This document shows positions 22,481 to 29,755 of a DNA stretch of 30,595 bases, piece by piece. Numbering within the stretch: position 1 is the stretch's first letter; the number at the start of each line of letters is the position of its first letter. The stretch covers positions 1-30,595 of the forward strand of contig JAOPZG010000094.1 of assembly GCA_025964215.1 (NCBI GenBank), written 5' to 3'. The notes under the pieces are model-generated. The model saw only the letters and a list, made by a program, of their open reading frames with translations. It had not been told where the DNA came from and did no database searches. The position numbers were made by a program, and so were the translations under genes. Origin of the DNA: Conexibacter sp. (GTDB lineage: Bacteria > Actinomycetota > Thermoleophilia > Solirubrobacterales > Solirubrobacteraceae).

Positions 22481-24601
22481 ATGGAACACGTAATCGATGC
22501 GAGCGCCGATCAGTTCGCGGTGGGCGTCGACGTCGGCGGGACCCATACGGACCTGATGCTGAGCACGCCGTCAGGTCTGGTCCGCAGCAAGTCGTTCACC
22601 ACGCACGACGACTACAGCCGCGGCATCTTCGACTCCTTGACGGTCGCCGCCGGCCAGCTCGACATGACGGTGCCCGAGGTCCTCTCGCGCTGCCGCGCGT
22701 TCGTCAACGGCACCACGATCGTGACCAACGCCGTCACGGAGCTGCGCGGCGCGAAGGTCGGCGTCCTGATCACCGAGGGCTTCAAGGACACGTTCCGGAT
22801 CGCCCGCGGCGCCCGGCCCGACGACTACGACGACCATGCCCAGGTCAGCCCGCCCGACGTGATCGCCCGCGACTGCATCGAGGAGATCCAGGAGCGCGTC
22901 ACCAGCGACGGCGACGTCGCGGTCGCGCTCGACGAGGAGGCGGTGCGCGAGGCCGTCCGGCGCCTGCGCGCGAAGGGCGTCGACGCGATCGCCGTCTGCT
23001 ACCTGTGGTCGTTCAAGGCACCGCAGAACGAGCAGCGCACGGGCGCGATCGTCGCCGAGGAGTTCCCCGAGGCGTTCGTCACGCTCTCCTCCGACGTCCA
23101 CCCGGTCATCCGCGAGTACGAGCGCTTCATGACCGCGGTGTTCAACTGCCTCTCTCACCGGGCCACGACGCGCTACGTCCACCAGCTCGAAGAACTGCTG
23201 GCCGCCAACCGCTTCGACGGCACGCTCTCGTTCTTCCAGGGCATCGGCGGATCGGTCGGCTCGGAGGCCGTGACCTCGCGGCCGATCACGCTGCTGGGCT
23301 CGGGGCCGGCCGGCGGCGTCATGGGCGTGCGCCATGTCGCCGAGCAGCTCGGCATCGACAACGTCCTGATCGGCGACATGGGCGGCACGAGCTTCGACAC
23401 GAGCCTGCTCGCCAACCGGCAGCCGACGATCGCCAAGCGCGTCGCGTTCGGCCAGCTCGACACGGGGATCAGCATCATCGACGTGATCTCCGTCGGCGCC
23501 GGCGGCGGCAGCATCGCGCGGATCGACTCGCGCGGCGTCCCGCAGGTCGGGCCCCACAGCGCCGGCTCGGAGCCGGGGCCGGCGGCGTACGGCCGTGGCG
23601 GCGAGGAGCCGACGGTCACCGACGCGATGATCGCCCTCGGGCTGATCAACCCGGACAACTACCTCCAGGGCCGCCACCAGCTCGATCCGGCGGCCGCGGC
23701 GGCGGCGATCGAGGAGCGCATCGCCAAGCCGCTGGGCTGGTCGGTCGAGGCGGCGGCGGCGGGGATCCACGACCTCGCGGTCACCAACATGGCCAACGCG
23801 CTGCGGGAGGTGAGCGTCGAGCGCGGCTACGACCCGCGCGACTTCACCTTCTTCTGCTACGGCGGCATGCTGCCGCTCTTCGCCGCCCAGATCTGCCGCG
23901 AGCTGGGCTGCCCGGAGATCGTCATCCCCGACAACAGCTCGGCCTTCTCGGCCTACGGCGTCCTGATCGCCGACTACGTGCGCCAGTACGAGCGCACCGT
24001 CCAGTGGTCGCTCAGCGACGAGAGCCAGGTCGGCGAGGTCAACCGCGTCACCGGCGAGATGATCGACACCGCGATCGCCGAGGCCGCCCGCGAGGGGATC
24101 TCCGCCGACGAGCTGGAGATCGAGCGCAGCGGCGACTTCCGCTTCCTCGGCCAGGTCTACGAGGTCAACGTGCCGCTGCCCAGCCGCGACCTGACGCCCG
24201 AAGACGGCGCCGAGCTGGCCGAGCAGTTCCCGCGGATCTACGAACGCGCCTACGGCGAGGGCACTGCGTGGAAGGGATCGCCCGTCGTCCTGCTCAACAT
24301 GGCCATCAAGGTCACCTACCGGCGCGAGAAGCCGCCGGGCCGCGGGCAGGCCGCTGCGCCGGCCGGGCCGGCCGAGGTCGAGCCGCTGGGGAGCATCGAC
24401 GTGTTCCTCCCGGCCGAGCGTCGCCGGCAGTCGATCCACACCTACGCGGAGGCGAGCCTGACCCCGGGCTCCGCGGTCGAGGGCCCGTGCGTCGTCGACG
24501 TCGGCGACACGACCATCTACGTCCCCGAGGGCGTCACGTGCTCGCGCGACAACTGGTTCAACTTCCGTCTGTCCCTCGAGGCAAAGGACGCATCACGATG
24601 A
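22481..24601 (+). CDS. hyuA: hydantoinase A / acetone carboxylase beta-type ATPase subunit
   Basis: This 706-aa protein belongs to the HyuA/oxoprolinase/acetone-carboxylase family of ASKHA-fold ATP-dependent enzymes. FAVGVDVGGTHTDLML (residues 12-27) is the first phosphate motif, FVNGTTIVTNAV lies near 75-86, GSGPAGGVMGV near 275, IGDMGGTSFDTSL near 297-309 is the second phosphate motif, and SVGAGGGSIARID near 340. GGAG lies 7 nt before ATG 22481. With HyuB it would use ATP to activate a carbonyl or bicarbonate: hydrolysing a cyclic amide (hydantoin, oxoproline) or carboxylating a ketone. The gamma-like domain fused to its partner points to the carboxylase branch. Regulation by the upstream PucR protein is likely. 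Confidence 0.9.
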   Translation: MEHVIDASADQFAVGVDVGGTHTDLMLSTPSGLVRSKSFTTHDDYSRGIFDSLTVAAGQLDMTVPEVLSRCRAFVNGTTIVTNAVTELRGAKVGVLITEGFKDTFRIARGARPDDYDDHAQVSPPDVIARDCIEEIQERVTSDGDVAVALDEEAVREAVRRLRAKGVDAIAVCYLWSFKAPQNEQRTGAIVAEEFPEAFVTLSSDVHPVIREYERFMTAVFNCLSHRATTRYVHQLEELLAANRFDGTLSFFQGIGGSVGSEAVTSRPITLLGSGPAGGVMGVRHVAEQLGIDNVLIGDMGGTSFDTSLLANRQPTIAKRVAFGQLDTGISIIDVISVGAGGGSIARIDSRGVPQVGPHSAGSEPGPAAYGRGGEEPTVTDAMIALGLINPDNYLQGRHQLDPAAAAAAIEERIAKPLGWSVEAAAAGIHDLAVTNMANALREVSVERGYDPRDFTFFCYGGMLPLFAAQICRELGCPEIVIPDNSSAFSAYGVLIADYVRQYERTVQWSLSDESQVGEVNRVTGEMIDTAIAEAAREGISADELEIERSGDFRFLGQVYEVNVPLPSRDLTPEDGAELAEQFPRIYERAYGEGTAWKGSPVVLLNMAIKVTYRREKPPGRGQAAAPAGPAEVEPLGSIDVFLPAERRRQSIHTYAEASLTPGSAVEGPCVVDVGDTTIYVPEGVTCSRDNWFNFRLSLEAKDASR

Positions 24602-26781
24602 GCATCTCAACGTCTCGCGAGTTCGACGTCATCGACACCGAGGTCCATCAGAAGTCCGTGCGCAACATCGCCAACGAGATGGCGATCACGTTGATGCGCA
24701 CGTCGGGGTCGCCGGTCGTCACCGAGGCCAAGGACTTCAGCACCGCGATCCTCGACCGCGACGGCGAGCAGCTGGCGTTCTCCGGCCACGTGACGTTCCA
24801 CATCTCGACGTCGGTCATGGGCGTCGAGGCGGTCCTGCGGGAGTGCCCGGTGGAGGACGTCCGGCCGGGAGACGCGTTCATGTGCAACGACCCGCACACC
24901 TCCGGGGCCATCCACCAGGGCGACGTCGGGATCGTCATGCCCTACTACTACGGCGACGAGCACATCGGCTGGGGCTACGTCAACGAGCACGTGCTCGACA
25001 TCGGCGGCTCGGCGGTCTCCGGGTTCGCGCCTGGCGCGCGCGACAGCTACTCCGAGAGCCTCGCCTTCCCCGCCACCCGCGTGGTCACCGGCGGGCAGCT
25101 CGATCCCCAGTGGGAGTCGTTCATCGCGACGAACGTCCGCATGCCGGGCACCGTGCTCAACGACATCCGCAGCATGATCGCGGCCAACAACGTCGGCCAG
25201 CAGCGCCTCGTCGCGCTGATCGACCGGATCGGCCTGGAGCGCTTCCGCGAGCTCAACGAGTACAACAAGCAGCTGTCCGATGCCGGCGTCCGCAGCGTCG
25301 TCGCGTCGCTGCCCGACGGCGCCTACGAGAGCGAGGACTGGGTCGAGTACGACGCGCGCGGGACCGACGACCTGTTCAACGTCCGGACGCGCCTGGTCGT
25401 CGACGGCGACGAGCTGACGATCCAGTTCCGCGGCGACCCGCAGGCCGATGCCTTCATCAACGGCGCGCGTCCCTCGGTCATCGGCCAGGCGTGGACGACG
25501 CTGGTCGCGCAGTTGTTCTATGACATTCCGGTCAACGCCGGGATCTGGCGCGCGATCCACTTCGACCTCGGCCCCGAGGGCACCGTCGTGAACTCGGTCG
25601 CGCCGGCGCCGGTCACCCAGTCCCACATGGAGACCGGCATGCGCATCAACAAGATGCTCGTCGACGTGCTCTCCCAGGCCTGCGCGTTGAGCACGGATCC
25701 CACCGTCGCCGCACGCGTGGCGGGCCAGCCCGCGCAGAACCTCGCGCTGTTCAGCGCGTTCGGGATCGACCGGCGCAGCGGCCAGCCCGTCGTCTCGTTC
25801 CCGGCCTCGATGGGGACGGGCGTGGGCGGCGGCGGCCAGACGGTCACCGACGGCCTGGACACCTACGGCTGCCAGGCCATGACCGGCTGTGGCGTGGCCG
25901 ACGTCGAGATCGACGAGACCGCCAACCCCGGCATGGTCCTGTGGCGCAAGGTCGCGCCCAACTCCGGTGGCGCGGGCACGTTCCGCGGCGGCATGGGCAT
26001 CGACATGGCCCTCTGCATCCTGCACTCCGACAAGATGACGGGCGGGGCGTTCACGTCCTGCGCCCAGGTGCCGCCGCGCGGGTCGGCCGGCGGCTACGCC
26101 GGCGCTGCCGGCGAGTGGCGCATCGTCCGGGAGTCCAACGTGATCGAGCTGCTCGAGCAGGGGATCCTGCCGACCAAGGAGCGGCTGCAGGGGCGCGACG
26201 AGCACAACCCGTCCAAGGAGGGCGCGCTCGTGCTCCAGCGCGGCGACGTCTTCATCTCGGTCAACGGCGGCGGAGGTGGCGTGGGGGACCCGTTGCTCCG
26301 CGACGCCGACGAGGTCCGGGCCGACGTCGAGAACGGCTACGTCACGTCGCGCCAGGCGGCGGAGCTCTACGGCGTGGTCCTCGACGAGGGCGGGCGCGTC
26401 GCGCCCGTGCTGACCGAGCAGGCCCGCGTCGCGACGCGAGCGCGCCGGATCGCCTCCAGTCCGGAGCGCTCGATCACGGCCGACGTCCCCTTCGCGCCGC
26501 TGCTCGTCGAGGACGGCGTCTGGAGCTGCGCGGCGTGCGCCCAGACCCTGGCCGACGCGACCGGCAACTGGCGCGATGGCGCGGTGACGGTGGAGACACC
26601 GGTCGTCGACCGCTACCGGGAGCTGGAGCTCCGGGTCCGGTTCCGGGCCGACGGCCCGCCGGTGGTGATCCGCGAGAACTTCTGCCCCGGCTGCGGGACG
26701 TCGCTCGCGGTCGACATCACGCTCGAAGGCCGTGACCCGGTCCCGGCGCCGCAGCTCGGCGTCAGCGATCTATGGGAGTAG
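24598..26781 (+). CDS. hyuB: hydantoinase B / acetone carboxylase alpha-type subunit with fused gamma-like zinc domain
   Basis: The 727-aa protein overlaps hyuA by ATGA. The HyuB core (about residues 8-580) shows SVRNIANEMAITLMRTSGSP, GDAFMCNDPHTSGAIHQGD with metal-ligand-type Asp and His residues, GWGYVNEHVLDIGGS, NGARPSVIGQAWTTL, and HSDKMTGGAFTSCAQVPPRG. After GGGGGVGDPLLRDADEV, where most HyuB proteins end, about 120 further residues follow. They carry WSCAAC (C644, C647) and ENFCPGCGT (C696, C699), with the spacing and flanks of the small zinc-binding gamma subunit of acetone carboxylases. The fusion suggests an acetone- or acetophenone-carboxylase-like complex. Its stop lies 1 nt from that of the convergent SnoaL-like gene. 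Confidence 0.9.
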   Translation: MSISTSREFDVIDTEVHQKSVRNIANEMAITLMRTSGSPVVTEAKDFSTAILDRDGEQLAFSGHVTFHISTSVMGVEAVLRECPVEDVRPGDAFMCNDPHTSGAIHQGDVGIVMPYYYGDEHIGWGYVNEHVLDIGGSAVSGFAPGARDSYSESLAFPATRVVTGGQLDPQWESFIATNVRMPGTVLNDIRSMIAANNVGQQRLVALIDRIGLERFRELNEYNKQLSDAGVRSVVASLPDGAYESEDWVEYDARGTDDLFNVRTRLVVDGDELTIQFRGDPQADAFINGARPSVIGQAWTTLVAQLFYDIPVNAGIWRAIHFDLGPEGTVVNSVAPAPVTQSHMETGMRINKMLVDVLSQACALSTDPTVAARVAGQPAQNLALFSAFGIDRRSGQPVVSFPASMGTGVGGGGQTVTDGLDTYGCQAMTGCGVADVEIDETANPGMVLWRKVAPNSGGAGTFRGGMGIDMALCILHSDKMTGGAFTSCAQVPPRGSAGGYAGAAGEWRIVRESNVIELLEQGILPTKERLQGRDEHNPSKEGALVLQRGDVFISVNGGGGGVGDPLLRDADEVRADVENGYVTSRQAAELYGVVLDEGGRVAPVLTEQARVATRARRIASSPERSITADVPFAPLLVEDGVWSCAACAQTLADATGNWRDGAVTVETPVVDRYRELELRVRFRADGPPVVIRENFCPGCGTSLAVDITLEGRDPVPAPQLGVSDLWE

Positions 26782-26782
26782 C

Positions 26783-27211
26783 TCAGCGATCTGCTTCGCC
26801 GTCACGCGCGACCACGCGCGACGCGAAGCGCCACGCGTCCGGATCGCGCCGCAGCCGGTCGCTGTAGCTCGCGGCGATCGCCAGCGCAGGCTGGCCGCCG
26901 CGGGGCGTCTCGACCAGGAACGACAGGCAGGACCCGACGACGTCGGGTCCCGCCTGCTCGAGCAGGACGCTCGCGACGAGGTGCCTGGGCCGGACGTCGC
27001 GCCGTCGCGCCCGCTCGTGGAACTCGGTGGCGAAGCGGCGCAGGTCCTCGTGACCGGTCAGATGCAGCCCGCTGGTCGAGCTGAACGTCGCGTCCTCGGT
27101 GAAGCACGCGACGAACGCGTCGGCCGCTCCGGCGTCGAGGAACCCGACGACGGCGGCATAGAGGTCCTGGATCTCCAGGCGGTCTCGGACCTCGATCTGC
27201 GTTGCCGTCAT
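26783..27211 (-). CDS. SnoaL-like (NTF2-fold) protein
   Basis: From ATG 27211 the product is 142 aa, the usual size of a single-domain SnoaL-like protein. EVRDRLEIQDLYAAVVGFLDAGAADAF is the first helix pair with Asp residues in the pocket position, FVACFTEDATFSSTSG is the hallmark strand, and HLTGHEDLRRFATEFHER and RPRHLVASVLLE follow. The fold makes a cone-shaped cavity used by isomerases, hydratases and epoxide hydrolases, or by proteins that only bind ligand. Which applies is not clear; a role in handling a pathway intermediate is suggested by position. The frame is open to 27358, but the upstream part is Cys/Ser-rich and unlike the family. It is divergent from the thiolase-fold gene across 167 nt. 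Confidence 0.82.
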   Translation of the reverse strand: MTATQIEVRDRLEIQDLYAAVVGFLDAGAADAFVACFTEDATFSSTSGLHLTGHEDLRRFATEFHERARRRDVRPRHLVASVLLEQAGPDVVGSCLSFLVETPRGGQPALAIAASYSDRLRRDPDAWRFASRVVARDGEADR

Positions 27212-27248
27212 GCGCCCGAATGGTAAGGCCGCCGGTGTTGTGGGCGCA

Positions 27249-27293
27249 GACCATATCGGGCCTCCGATCTTTGGTCCCCTGACCGTTGAGGCA
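27249..27293. promoter_or_regulatory. imperfect inverted repeat and TTGAGGCA motif between SnoaL-like and thiolase-fold genes
   Basis: GACCA-TATCGG (27249-27259) and CCGAT-CTT-TGGTC (27264-27276) form an imperfect inverted repeat in the divergent gap. TTGAGGCA (27286-27293) repeats the core of the motif found before hyuA (TTGAGGCAGC at 22370-22379). Both are weak on their own; together they suggest shared control. Confidence 0.3.
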
Positions 27294-27378
27294 CATGAGC
27301 ACCGGCTTGATACTCGCTGCATGGAGTGGCGGTACGCCGACGCTCGCCAAGTCTGCAACCGCCCGGAGGTCGTCGTAC

Positions 27379-28554
27379 ATGAGCAGGAACGCCGCGGTTG
27401 TCGGGATTGGGGAAGTGCCGGTCGGCAAGTTCCCGGATCGACAGCTCTTGGACATCGCGATCACGGTCGCCGAGCAGGCGCTGGAGGACGGCGGTGTCGA
27501 CCGCAAGGAGGTCGACACGCTGTTGATGGCGCCGTGCTTCGCCGATCCGTGGTTCAACACGGACCTCGGCTTCGCGCGCCTCGTCGACGAGCTCGGGATG
27601 CGCGCCACCGTCCGCCTCAACGCCCAGGTCAACGCGGGTGGCTCCACCGGGGCGGCGCTGCTGAAGGTGGCGGTCGGGCTCGTGGAGAGCGGGCAGTCCG
27701 AGACCGTCCTCTGCCTGCACGCCGAGAAGTTCACGAACCTGTCCGGCCAGGAGGGCTTCGACTTCTTCGCCAAGGCGGGCATCGAGCGCGACTTCGAGGC
27801 GCCGTTCGGCATGGCCTACAACGCGATCCCCGGCCTCACGGCCGAGCGCTACATGTACGAGACGGGCACGCCGATCGAGCAGCTGGCGGAGGTGTCGGTG
27901 GCCTGCCGCGAGTGGGCGTCGCTGCATCCCAACGCGATGTTCCGCAAGCCGATGACCGTCGAGGACGTCCTGGCGTCCAAGGTCATCGCCTCGCCGCTGC
28001 ACGCGCTGATGCTCAACATGCTGGGCGACGGCGGCTCGGCCTTCGTCGTCACGACCGAGGACCGTGCGCGGTCGCTGACCGAGACCCCGGTCTACGTGTG
28101 GGGCGAGGGCGACGTCGTCAGCACGTACTCCTTCGCCCAGCACGACGACATCACGCGGATGAACTGGTCGGTGGCGGGCGACCGCGCCTTCCAGCAGGCC
28201 GGCGTGACGCCCGAGGACATCGACGTCCTCGAGATCTACATCGCCTACCCGATCTTCCACCTGATCATCATGGAGGAGTTGGGCTTCTGCGCGCGCGGGG
28301 AGGCCGGCGCCCTGGTGGCCGCGGGGGAGACCCGGCCTGGCGGCTCGCTCCCGACGTCGACCAACGGCGACGCCATGTCCTACGGGCACATCGGCGCCGG
28401 CGTCGGCGTCGCGACGCTCGTCGAGACCTGCCGGCAGTTGATGGACAAGGCCGGCGAGCGCCAGGTGCCGGGCGCCTCAATCGCCCTCAAGACCGCCGCC
28501 GGCGGTGCGTATTCGAACGCGAACGTCGCGATCCTCGGAAGGGAGCCCCGATGA
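27379..28554 (+). CDS. SCP-x-type thiolase-fold protein lacking the nucleophilic Cys (possible retro-aldolase)
   Basis: ATG 27379 has GGAGG 9 nt upstream and gives 391 aa, the usual length of SCP-x/lipid-transfer-type thiolases. The first active-site motif should read NxxCxSG but here is NAGGSTG (residues 85-91), with Gly at the cysteine position. The C-terminal part has EIYIAYPIFHLIIMEELGFC where degradative thiolases have an HDCF-type motif, and NGDAMSYGHIGAG retains the Gly-His element. This pattern, and the DUF35 gene directly downstream, match Ltp2-type proteins, which catalyse retro-aldol cleavage of beta-hydroxyacyl-CoA side chains with ChsH2-like partners. Ordinary thiolysis is therefore unlikely; the actual substrate is unknown. 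The 31 codons upstream of this ATG do not look like the family. Confidence 0.88.
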   Translation: MSRNAAVVGIGEVPVGKFPDRQLLDIAITVAEQALEDGGVDRKEVDTLLMAPCFADPWFNTDLGFARLVDELGMRATVRLNAQVNAGGSTGAALLKVAVGLVESGQSETVLCLHAEKFTNLSGQEGFDFFAKAGIERDFEAPFGMAYNAIPGLTAERYMYETGTPIEQLAEVSVACREWASLHPNAMFRKPMTVEDVLASKVIASPLHALMLNMLGDGGSAFVVTTEDRARSLTETPVYVWGEGDVVSTYSFAQHDDITRMNWSVAGDRAFQQAGVTPEDIDVLEIYIAYPIFHLIIMEELGFCARGEAGALVAAGETRPGGSLPTSTNGDAMSYGHIGAGVGVATLVETCRQLMDKAGERQVPGASIALKTAAGGAYSNANVAILGREPR

Positions 28555-28976
28555 GCCTGAGCAATGCCGAGTCGCTGTCTGCGGCCTACGCCGCCGGCTT
28601 CTGGGAGGCGGCCGAACGTGGCGTCCTCGCCATCCAGCACTGCGAGACCTGCGGTGAGGACCAGCTCTACCCGCGTCGCCGCTGCGTGACCTGCGGCGCC
28701 GCCGATCTCACCTATCGCCCGGTCTCGGGGCTCGGGTCGCTCTACTCGTTCTCGACGGTGCTCGCCAACGCGCCCTCGGACTTCATCGACGAGATGCCCT
28801 ACACGTTGGCGATCGTCGAGCTCGACGAGGGCCCGCGGCTGCTGACGCGGATCGACAGCGACGACCCCGCCGCGCTGCGGTGCGACATGCCGGTCCAGTG
28901 CGTCTTCCGGGAGCGCGACGGCGCGACGCTGCCGTACTTCGTCCCCGCCGCCGGTACGGACGGGGGACCGGCATGA
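28551..28976 (+). CDS. DUF35 zinc-ribbon/OB-fold protein, partner of the thiolase-fold protein
   Basis: This 141-aa protein overlaps the thiolase-fold gene by ATGA. An N-terminal helix (FWEAAERGVLAIQHC) leads into a rubredoxin-like zinc ribbon with CETC (C31, C34) and CVTC (C45, C48), followed by the OB fold (GLGSLYSFSTVLANAP, YTLAIVELDEGPRLLTRI, PVQCVFRERDG). Proteins of this type bind acyl-CoA and form obligate complexes with thiolase-fold enzymes; the ChsH2 C-terminal domain that stabilises the Ltp2 aldolase is the best-known example. There is no MaoC-like hydratase domain fused here; the separate enoyl-CoA hydratase gene that follows may supply the hydration step. Confidence 0.92.
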   Translation: MSLSNAESLSAAYAAGFWEAAERGVLAIQHCETCGEDQLYPRRRCVTCGAADLTYRPVSGLGSLYSFSTVLANAPSDFIDEMPYTLAIVELDEGPRLLTRIDSDDPAALRCDMPVQCVFRERDGATLPYFVPAAGTDGGPA

Positions 28977-29755
28977 CCGAGCCGCTGGTCGCGCCGCTGG
29001 TCCACCTCACGGTGCAGGACGGCGTCGCGCTCGTGCGGCTCAACCGCTTGGACAAGCGCAACGCGCTCAACGAGGCGATGATCTCCGAGCTCGAGGACGC
29101 CCTCGACGGCGCCCGCCGTGACGACGAGGTGCGCGTCATCGTGATCGCCGGCTCCGAGAAGGTGTTCTGCGCGGGCGGCGACATCTCGATGTTCACGGAG
29201 TTGAACTCGGAGTCCGGATACGCCTTCACGCGCCGTGGGTTCGACCTGCTGCGGGTCCTCGAGACCACGGAGAAGCCCGTGATCGCGGCAGTGGACGGCT
29301 ATTGCCTGGCCGGCGGCTTCGAGATCGCGCTCGCCTGCGACTTCATCATCGCGGGCACTCGGGCGCGATTCGGGTTCGGTGAGGTCGACCTCGGCCTGAT
29401 CCCGGGCTGGGGCGGGACGGTCCGCGCCGCGCGCGCCCTCCCGGTTCGCCGCGCGCGCCAGCTCATCATGACCTCCGAGCGCATCGACGCCGACGAGGCG
29501 CACCGCCTCGGGGCGGTCAACGAGGTCGTCGAGGCCGGGCAGGCCGAGGAGCGGGCCGTGGCCATCGCGCAGGAGCTCGCCGGCAAGCCGCCGCTCGCGA
29601 TCAAGGTCGCCAAGATGACGATCGCCCAGGCCGACGACGCGACGAGCATCGACGCGGCGCTGGCGGTCGAGCGCTCGGCGTGCGCGGCGCTGTTCGGCAC
29701 CGACGACGTCAAGCGGCTCGCGCAGCGGTGGATCGACGCCGCGGCGAGGGCGTGA
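28973..29755 (+). CDS. enoyl-CoA hydratase/isomerase (crotonase family)
   Basis: The 260-aa protein starts at ATG 28973, overlapping DUF35 by ATGA. Crotonase motifs are intact: RLDKRNALNEAMISELEDAL near residues 24-43, the oxyanion-hole segment VFCAGGDISMF (about 63-73), YCLAGGFEIALACDFIIA (about 107-124) with the first catalytic Glu, and GFGEVDLGLIPGWGGTVRAA (about 133-152) with the second. Both glutamates being present supports hydration of a 2-enoyl-CoA to the 3-hydroxyacyl-CoA, which would be the natural substrate of the upstream aldolase-like protein. The longer frame from 28880 is shadow of DUF35. Confidence 0.93.
   Translation: MTEPLVAPLVHLTVQDGVALVRLNRLDKRNALNEAMISELEDALDGARRDDEVRVIVIAGSEKVFCAGGDISMFTELNSESGYAFTRRGFDLLRVLETTEKPVIAAVDGYCLAGGFEIALACDFIIAGTRARFGFGEVDLGLIPGWGGTVRAARALPVRRARQLIMTSERIDADEAHRLGAVNEVVEAGQAEERAVAIAQELAGKPPLAIKVAKMTIAQADDATSIDAALAVERSACAALFGTDDVKRLAQRWIDAAARA

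Noticed and set aside
22571..24439. 622-codon minus-strand frame opposite hyuA
   Set aside because: Composition typical of an antisense shadow, and hyuA has clear ATPase motifs in the plus frame.
22465..24597. long upstream extension of the HyuB frame (total 1438 codons)
   Set aside because: The extension is Arg-rich shadow sequence of hyuA; HyuB similarity starts at ATG 24598, which overlaps the hyuA stop by ATGA.
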